Of a DNA stretch of 33,364 nucleotides, positions 27,160 through 33,364 are shown piece by piece; the first letter of the stretch is position 1; each line of letters starts with the position of its first letter. The stretch spans positions 1 through 33,364 of the forward strand of contig JALRJN010000074.1 in the NCBI GenBank assembly GCA_023261185.1, written 5' to 3'. Under the pieces are notes generated by a model. It was not told the origin of the DNA, searched no databases, and saw only the letters and a program-made list of their open reading frames with translations. This DNA comes from Porticoccus sp. (GTDB lineage: Bacteria; Pseudomonadota; Gammaproteobacteria; Pseudomonadales; Porticoccaceae). Position numbers and translations under genes: made by a program.

Positions 27160-29312
27160 TAATCAAGAAGGGCTTCGCTGAGAATTTTAGGCGTAATAAA
27201 GACAAGGATTTCACGCTTTTCCATATCATCCAGGTCCTTACGGAAAAGCCTACCCAGATAGGGAATATCACCAAAGAAAGGCACGTTCTCAACCGTATCG
27301 ACAGTTGACATCTGGAACAGCCCACCGAGCACAAGTGTCTGCCCATCACCAACAATGGCCTTGGTTTCAACCTGCGTCACATCAATCACGGGCTCTCCTG
27401 TAGGCAAGATATCTCCAATGGAGTCCTGATTGACATTGATATCCATCACTATGCGACCGTCTGGGGTTATTTGTGGCGTTACTTCAAGCTTGAGCACAGC
27501 TTCTTTAAACTGAACAGATGTTGCACCACTTGACGTCGCATTCTGGTAGGGGATCTCTGTACCCGTTTTGATAGATGCCTTTTGCTTATCACCCGTCAGC
27601 ACCTTCGGTTGAGAAACAATTTCGCCTGTTCCTTCATTTTCTAAGGCGCTTAATTCCAGGTCGAGGAAAGTATTCTGCGTAAGCAGCTCGATAGCAAAGC
27701 TACCTGTTGGGTTGTTGACACCCAAATCCACACCTAGGCCTGCATCATTAACAAGAATTGTGCCGCCACCCTGATTGAATACCTGAATGGGGTTGTAGGG
27801 GCTTTCAAAGTTTTCAATTGAGCCGCCAAAACCAAAGTCTGAGCTATCCGGTGTTCTGGCACCCTGAATGCCAAGACGTGCGCCAATTTCTTTTCTGAAA
27901 TCCGTGTTGGCAATCACAATACGCGCTTCGATCAGCACCTGCCTGATGGGAATATCGATCTCTTCGATCAACGCCATGAAATCCCTGATCTTGTCTTCCG
28001 TATCCGTCAGGATAATGGTGTTGGTCCTGTCATCAACAATAGCTGAGCCACGATTAGACAACATACTATCTGTGGCATTGCGACCGCCACCGCCGCCGCC
28101 ACCACCATTGCGGCGAACATCAAACAATTCATACAGCTCACGCGCATCGGCGTACTTGATCTTAATAAACTCCGTACGCAACGGCGCCAGCTCTTCCAGC
28201 TGTTTATTTGCCTCAACCTGCAAGCGTTCCCTCTCTGCAATCTCTGCAGCAGGAGCCACCATCAACACATTTCCGTCCTGACGTTTATCCAGCCCTTTGG
28301 CTTTCAAAACAATATCTAACGCCTGATCCCAAGGCACATTTTCAAGACGTAGCGTAATGCTACCCCTGACTGTATCACTGGCCACCAGGTTCAAATCGGT
28401 AAAGTCCGCAATCAACTGCAGGACTGAGCGAACTTCAATATCTTGAAAATTAAGCGAAAGCTTGTCACCGACATAAGCAAAACGGGATTTTTTCTGCTCA
28501 ACCTCTTCAGCCGTGAGCGGTTTGACACTGACAATATATTGGTCATCTGCCTGATAGGCCATATAGTCATATTCACCCAAGGCATCGACCACCACTGTTG
28601 TCGTCGAGCCGTCAGAGGTAGTATCGATTTCTTTGACTGGGGTTGCAAAATCCATGACATCCAGACGGCGATCCAGCTCTTCCGGAAGCGATGTGCGGAA
28701 GAAGCTCAATTTTATATCACCAGCCGTTTGTGTGATATCAACACTAACTGATGGGTCAGAGAGGCCAACAATCACCAGACCTTCACCCTTTTCACCGCGA
28801 CGGAAGTCTACAGATTTGAGACTAAAGTCCTGAGCAGCTGGCTTACTACGAGAAGTTGTTACAGCCTGCGCAACTGTTTTCTTTTCAGTACGTGCAACAC
28901 CTTCACTCGCACCCACAACCATCGTCATAACATTGCCTGTGACACTGGTTTCGTAAGGTGCCATTTGTTGCATATTGAGAATAAGGCGTGTTCTGTCTGA
29001 TGTTCCCAGCAAGACAGCACTGCGAGCATTTTCAAATGAGAGAGAATGCTTTCTCTCCAGATCACTAGTTACACCCGGCAGATCAAGGACAATTCTAGCC
29101 GGACTATCTATCGTGTATCCCTCTGGAGCTGGAGGAGAATCAGAGAATGACATCTTGACTTCAAACCTGTCTCCAGGCAGAGCCACAAAACTGATATCTT
29201 CCAATGACACCTGAGCCAATACCTGTGATGAAACCCCAAGACTGAGCGAAAGCCCAACCAGCATCAACACACTCTTTTTCAGATAGCCTTTCATCTCGCG
29301 ATCCCCAAACAT
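27159..29312 (-). CDS. pilQ: Type IV pilus secretin PilQ
   Basis: PilQ is the outer-membrane ring through which the type IV pilus passes. A signal peptide (KKSVLMLVGLSLSLGVSSQVLA) is followed by AMIN domains that bind peptidoglycan, at about residues 35-250. An STN/N0 domain (DKLSLNFQDIEVRSVLQLIADFTDLNLV) and an N1 domain with a run of eight glycines (403-410) come next. The secretin core includes VLIEARIVIANTDFRKEIGARLG, SQPKVLTGDKQKASIKTGTEIPYQ and VPFFGDIPYLGRLFRKD. At 717 residues it is close to the Pseudomonas protein. Two starts are possible: the ATG at 29312 (AAGGA 7 nt upstream) or an ATG six codons later. It begins 3 nt after the pilP stop. Confidence 0.97.
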   Translation of the reverse strand: MFGDREMKGYLKKSVLMLVGLSLSLGVSSQVLAQVSLEDISFVALPGDRFEVKMSFSDSPPAPEGYTIDSPARIVLDLPGVTSDLERKHSLSFENARSAVLLGTSDRTRLILNMQQMAPYETSVTGNVMTMVVGASEGVARTEKKTVAQAVTTSRSKPAAQDFSLKSVDFRRGEKGEGLVIVGLSDPSVSVDITQTAGDIKLSFFRTSLPEELDRRLDVMDFATPVKEIDTTSDGSTTTVVVDALGEYDYMAYQADDQYIVSVKPLTAEEVEQKKSRFAYVGDKLSLNFQDIEVRSVLQLIADFTDLNLVASDTVRGSITLRLENVPWDQALDIVLKAKGLDKRQDGNVLMVAPAAEIAERERLQVEANKQLEELAPLRTEFIKIKYADARELYELFDVRRNGGGGGGGGRNATDSMLSNRGSAIVDDRTNTIILTDTEDKIRDFMALIEEIDIPIRQVLIEARIVIANTDFRKEIGARLGIQGARTPDSSDFGFGGSIENFESPYNPIQVFNQGGGTILVNDAGLGVDLGVNNPTGSFAIELLTQNTFLDLELSALENEGTGEIVSQPKVLTGDKQKASIKTGTEIPYQNATSSGATSVQFKEAVLKLEVTPQITPDGRIVMDINVNQDSIGDILPTGEPVIDVTQVETKAIVGDGQTLVLGGLFQMSTVDTVENVPFFGDIPYLGRLFRKDLDDMEKREILVFITPKILSEALLD

Positions 29313-29315
29313 CGA

Positions 29316-29852
29316 TTATTCCTTCTCTCTCAGAGCCAGGGTCCGCGGACGCTCGACCCAGTTTCCCTTGCCATCGGGAACGATTTCTACCACCTCAACC
29401 TTGGATTCAGTAATCGTTTTAATTCGCCCATGGTTTTTCCCAAGGTAATTGCCAACGGTTACCCGGTGTATTCCCCCACTGCCATCGTTAATCAATGACC
29501 AGATCATTCCATCTTGCGACAGAATGCCGACCATCGACAAAGCTGCAAAGTTGTATGATTCCAAATACTCTTTCTTACGGGACTCATTGGGAGCATCAAC
29601 CGTATTTTTGCCGGCCAGTTTTTCACCATCAGCCACCAAAAGTGGTGGATCAAATGGACTACGCATGGCAATTGCGCCATACCTGAACGTCTTGTAGGAA
29701 CGGAAGGTCGGTATAGGCTCAATATCACCGGATGGGCGAGCCTTCACTTCCTTCATAAACTGTTGTAAATCTTTATGTTCACCGTCGCCAGCACAGCCTG
29801 ATGCGAGAACACAGCTGACGAAAACAAAAAACAAACCCATCAACCTGGCCAT
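29316..29852 (-). CDS. pilP: Type IV pilus assembly lipoprotein PilP
   Basis: PilP is an inner-membrane lipoprotein that connects PilN/PilO to the secretin. The signal peptide ends in a lipobox, LASGC, with the lipidated Cys at residue 20. An extended linker (PSGDIEPIPTFRSYKTFRY, then RSPFDPPL) precedes the C-terminal beta-sandwich homology-region domain (about 95-178), which shows MVGILSQDGMIWSLIN, VTVGNYLGKNHGRI and VEVVEIVPDGKGNWVERP. At 178 residues the length is usual. It lies between pilO (2-bp gap) and pilQ. Confidence 0.96.
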   Translation of the reverse strand: MARLMGLFFVFVSCVLASGCAGDGEHKDLQQFMKEVKARPSGDIEPIPTFRSYKTFRYGAIAMRSPFDPPLLVADGEKLAGKNTVDAPNESRKKEYLESYNFAALSMVGILSQDGMIWSLINDGSGGIHRVTVGNYLGKNHGRIKTITESKVEVVEIVPDGKGNWVERPRTLALREKE

Positions 29853-29854
29853 TT

Positions 29855-30469
29855 TCAGTCTTCCTGCGTCTTGTAGCGGTAGGTTTTTGCTTCAATCTCA
29901 AGAGCTAGAAGGCCGCCATTCCCTCTTGCTGACAAGCTGAAATCATGCAAAGTCACAATACGAGGCAGGCCCGCAACACCACTTACAAAGGCACCGACAT
30001 CGTGATAGCCACCTTGAGCGACGATCTTGATAGGTAATTCCACGTAGAATTCAGCAGAACGTTCCGGCTGCAGTGTAATACTGGCAATATTAAGGCTCGC
30101 CCCCTGCCCCAATTCGGTAATATCTTCCAGTAAACCAGGTACTTCAGTATCACTGGGGAGTTGAGCCAACAGAGCACCAAAGATTTTTTCCATTTCAGCC
30201 ATCTGCTCTCGATACTCTTCAAGATTGGCTGCTTCAAACGCTCTTTTTTCAAAGGTTTTTTTCAGCGTCACTTCCTGAGCCTGAACCTTCTGCAATTGCA
30301 CTCCCATATCTTTAATATGGAAGTAGTACGTTCCCACCAAGACAAGAGAAAGGATCAAAACAAGAATGATTCCCCTGACAGGCAGAGGCCAAACCCCGAC
30401 CGTCTCAAAATCCGGGTCCGCATAATTGAAGTCTTTTAACTGCTGAAATGTTTCATTCAGTGCCATCAT
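29855..30469 (-). CDS. pilO: Type IV pilus inner membrane alignment protein PilO
   Basis: PilO pairs with PilN in the inner-membrane alignment complex. A single membrane helix lies at about residues 29-51 (VRGIILVLILSLVLVGTYYFHI). A periplasmic coiled coil follows (about 52-100, charged heptads), then a ferredoxin-like C-terminal domain with LPSDTEVPGLLEDITELGQ, the hallmark of PilO proteins, and LPIKIVAQGGYHDVGAFVSGVAGLPRIV. At 204 residues the length is normal. The start overlaps the pilN stop by 4 nt. Confidence 0.97.
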   Translation of the reverse strand: MMALNETFQQLKDFNYADPDFETVGVWPLPVRGIILVLILSLVLVGTYYFHIKDMGVQLQKVQAQEVTLKKTFEKRAFEAANLEEYREQMAEMEKIFGALLAQLPSDTEVPGLLEDITELGQGASLNIASITLQPERSAEFYVELPIKIVAQGGYHDVGAFVSGVAGLPRIVTLHDFSLSARGNGGLLALEIEAKTYRYKTQED

Positions 30470-31047
30470 GCATCTCCCTTACCCATAGCAGCATCATCCT
30501 CTGCCGGAGAAGCGATGACTTTTGCACGCATCTCAAAGCGACTGCCGTCTTCACCGAGGGTTTGATCTGCCTGAACCTTGGTCAAATTCGGCTCTGAAAA
30601 CTTATAGGATGCATCCAACTGTCTCATCAAAGCGGATACGCGATTGTTGGATTCGGCATAGCCGACCAGGGAAATGCGACTACCCTTTAACGTCATCTTG
30701 GTAAAGTAGACACCGTCGGGAATTGCCCGCACAAACTCGTCATACAGCTTAACAATTTCTGGCCTGTTGCCCTGCAGCTCCTGTATCACCTGCATACGAT
30801 CCAGGAGGTCTTGGCGACGCTTTTTAAGCTCCTTAATCTCAGCAACCTGTTTATCGAGTTTGGCAATCTCACTCTTGAGCAACTGATTTCTGCTTTCTTG
30901 ATTGGATATTTGAGCGTTAACCACGCGATCCCAACCAAAAGCCACCAATGCTCCCACAATCAACATCACACACATGAGGGTGATGAATTCCTTTTTCTTC
31001 TCGGCGCGGTAAGCCTCACGCCAGGGAAGGAGGTTAATCTTGGCCAT
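30466..31047 (-). CDS. pilN: Type IV pilus inner membrane protein PilN
   Basis: PilN joins cytoplasmic PilM to periplasmic PilO. The cytoplasmic tail begins MAKINLLPWREAYR; INLLPWR is the conserved PilM-binding peptide. One membrane helix lies at about residues 22-43 (ITLMCVMLIVGALVAFGW). A coiled coil (about 48-95) and a small periplasmic domain follow, with AIPDGVYFTKMTLKGSRISLVGYAESN. At 193 residues the length is normal. It lies 1 bp after pilM and overlaps pilO by 4 nt. Confidence 0.97.
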   Translation of the reverse strand: MAKINLLPWREAYRAEKKKEFITLMCVMLIVGALVAFGWDRVVNAQISNQESRNQLLKSEIAKLDKQVAEIKELKKRRQDLLDRMQVIQELQGNRPEIVKLYDEFVRAIPDGVYFTKMTLKGSRISLVGYAESNNRVSALMRQLDASYKFSEPNLTKVQADQTLGEDGSRFEMRAKVIASPAEDDAAMGKGDA

Positions 31048-31048
31048 A

Positions 31049-32137
<1,089 letters not shown>

Positions 32138-32214
32138 TTACGCAAAGCAACTAACAGAGAACTTTAACTATTTCCCGCAAGTTTGCAAGTAGTGTATCGC
32201 TGTTCCTTTGACTC

Positions 32215-32220
32215 TATAAT
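32215..32220 (+). promoter_or_regulatory. Candidate -10 element for ponA
   Basis: A perfect TATAAT lies 28 nt before the ponA ATG in the 132-bp divergent pilM/ponA region. A start of transcription near 32227 would leave a short leader of about 20 nt. No good -35 is seen at 16-18 nt spacing. No equally good promoter was recognised for pilM. Confidence 0.4.
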
Positions 32221-32248
32221 ATCACGCTGATTTTAAAACGGCTTCAAC

Positions 32249-33364
32249 ATGACTCATCCTATTCTCAAAATAACAAGCCTTTTGATTTGGCTGCTTGCCT
32301 GTGCGGCCGGCGGCGGCCTTGTCGTCACAGGCAGTTTGTATCTATACCTTAGCCCCAAACTGCCGCCCGTTGAAAGCCTCAGAGAGATAAAACTGCAGAC
32401 TCCTTTGAGAATCTATTCACAAGATTCACAACTTATTGGTGAATTTGGGGAGATGCGAAGAAACCCTGTGACCTTTGATGAAATTCCAGTGTCTTACATT
32501 TACGCCCTTCTATCAGCCGAAGACGACAGCTTTTATACGCACTCCGGCGTAGACATAAAGGGCCTGTTGCGTGCCGCTTCACAATTAATGACATCCGGTG
32601 AAATCAAAACAGGTGGCAGCACCATCACCATGCAGGTTGCGAGGAACTTCTTTCTCACCCACAAACAGACGTTCACACGCAAGTTCAATGAAATCCTTCT
32701 TGCGCTCAGAATCGAAGACGAGCTTACAAAAAATGAGATCTTGACGTTGTATGCCAACAAAATTTACCAGGGCAACCGGGCCTACGGTATCGAAGCGGCG
32801 GCACAAGTCTATTACGGCAAACACATCAATGAACTCAATCTCGCCCAATTAGCCATGATTGCGGGCTTGCCCAAAGCACCATCAGCCTACAACCCTCTGG
32901 CCAATCCGAATCGAGCCCTGATTCGCCGGAACTGGATTTTAAAAAGGATGTTTACACTGGATTACATCGATGAGGACACCTACACATCAGCCGTTAATGA
33001 GCCGGTAACCGCCACCTACCACGGCTATACCAGTCAGCTGGACGCACCTTATGTTGCCGAGATGGCCAGACTGGAAATTATCGACATGGTTGGCACTGCA
33101 GCCTACACCGATGGTTATCGCGTATATACCACCGTCGAAAGCAAGCTACAGCAAAGCGCCCAAAAGGCGGTACAGGATGGGTTGATCGCCTACGATAGTC
33201 GCCACGGTTACCGCGGGCCTGAAAAAAGGCAACTCAAGGAAGAGCAATGGATGGGGGCACTTAGAGAAACCCCGACGTTAGGCGGCCTGTCACCGGCTAT
33301 TGTCATGCAAGTAAAAGAACAGTCGTTGCTTGTACAGCTTCCCAATGAAGAACAAACAGAAATT
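32249..33364 (+). CDS. ponA: Penicillin-binding protein 1A, bifunctional transglycosylase/transpeptidase (partial, 3' end outside window)
   Basis: The frame from ATG 32249 stays open to the window edge (372 codons). It begins with a short cytoplasmic tail and one membrane anchor (residues 5-33, LLIWLLACAAGGGLVVTGSLYLYL). The GT51 glycosyltransferase domain carries its motifs in order: the catalytic Glu in LLSAEDDSFYTHSGVD (about residue 91), GGSTITMQVARNFFL, RKFNEILLALRIEDELTKNEILTLYANKIY, and GNRAYGIEAAAQVYYG. The transpeptidase domain with SxxK lies beyond the edge. The later part (from about residue 290, DGYRVYTTVESKLQ onward) is the linker and the start of the OB-like insertion typical of PBP1a. 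It polymerises and crosslinks peptidoglycan. The divergent placement from pilM is the same as in Pseudomonas. The symbol mrcA is equivalent. Confidence 0.96.
   Translation, partial: MTHPILKITSLLIWLLACAAGGGLVVTGSLYLYLSPKLPPVESLREIKLQTPLRIYSQDSQLIGEFGEMRRNPVTFDEIPVSYIYALLSAEDDSFYTHSGVDIKGLLRAASQLMTSGEIKTGGSTITMQVARNFFLTHKQTFTRKFNEILLALRIEDELTKNEILTLYANKIYQGNRAYGIEAAAQVYYGKHINELNLAQLAMIAGLPKAPSAYNPLANPNRALIRRNWILKRMFTLDYIDEDTYTSAVNEPVTATYHGYTSQLDAPYVAEMARLEIIDMVGTAAYTDGYRVYTTVESKLQQSAQKAVQDGLIAYDSRHGYRGPEKRQLKEEQWMGALRETPTLGGLSPAIVMQVKEQSLLVQLPNEEQTEI

Noticed and set aside
28083-28106. Triplet repeat as a possible CRISPR or tandem-repeat element
   Set aside because: It is coding GGY repeats within pilQ. 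No spaced direct repeats were seen anywhere in the window.

Overview
The window is a compact stretch of a gammaproteobacterial chromosome. Two conserved neighbourhoods identify it. The first is the nnr-tsaE-amiC-mutL / queG / orn / rsgA / psd region. The second is the ponA / pilMNOPQ-aroK-aroB / gltBD-hemE region, in the same order as in Pseudomonas and relatives. Protein character and moderate GC suggest a marine Cellvibrionales- or Pseudomonas-like bacterium. That placement is an inference; nothing here fixes the genus.

Layout. 1-390 (-) is the 5' end of an ABC-transporter substrate-binding protein. Its leader (about 468-595, -) carries a clear ykkC / guanidine-I riboswitch, and a 9-nt perfect complement of the Shine-Dalgarno region lies inside the aptamer. 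An NtrC-like palindrome and candidate promoters lie further upstream. 920-5114 (+) is a two-gene RND efflux operon (adaptor and pump). 5122-10629 (-) is the operon nnr-tsaE-amiC-mutL-yccF, divergent from queG (10695-11813, +). 11823-13892 (-) is an MscS-type channel, orn and a ytoQ-family gene broken by one in-frame TAA. 13989-16737 (+) is rsgA, a tandem-domain rhodanese and psd. 16748-18187 (-) is a DUF3391/HD-GYP protein whose metal-binding His residues are partly replaced. 18328-25320 (-) is gltB-gltD-hemE. 25499-32116 (-) is the type IV pilus assembly operon pilMNOPQ followed by aroK and aroB. 32249 to the end (+) is the 5' part of ponA/mrcA (PBP1a), divergent from pilM.

How it works together. 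Most genes are housekeeping: mismatch repair, t6A and queuosine tRNA modification, repair of damaged NAD(P)H, peptidoglycan synthesis and splitting, phosphatidylethanolamine synthesis, ribosome maturation, glutamate synthesis feeding haem, the shikimate pathway, and twitching motility. The accessory part is the left edge, where a guanidine-sensing RNA, and possibly nitrogen control, governs a solute-uptake gene. That gene is the start of an operon that runs out of the window. No CRISPR array, insertion sequence, tRNA or rRNA was seen.
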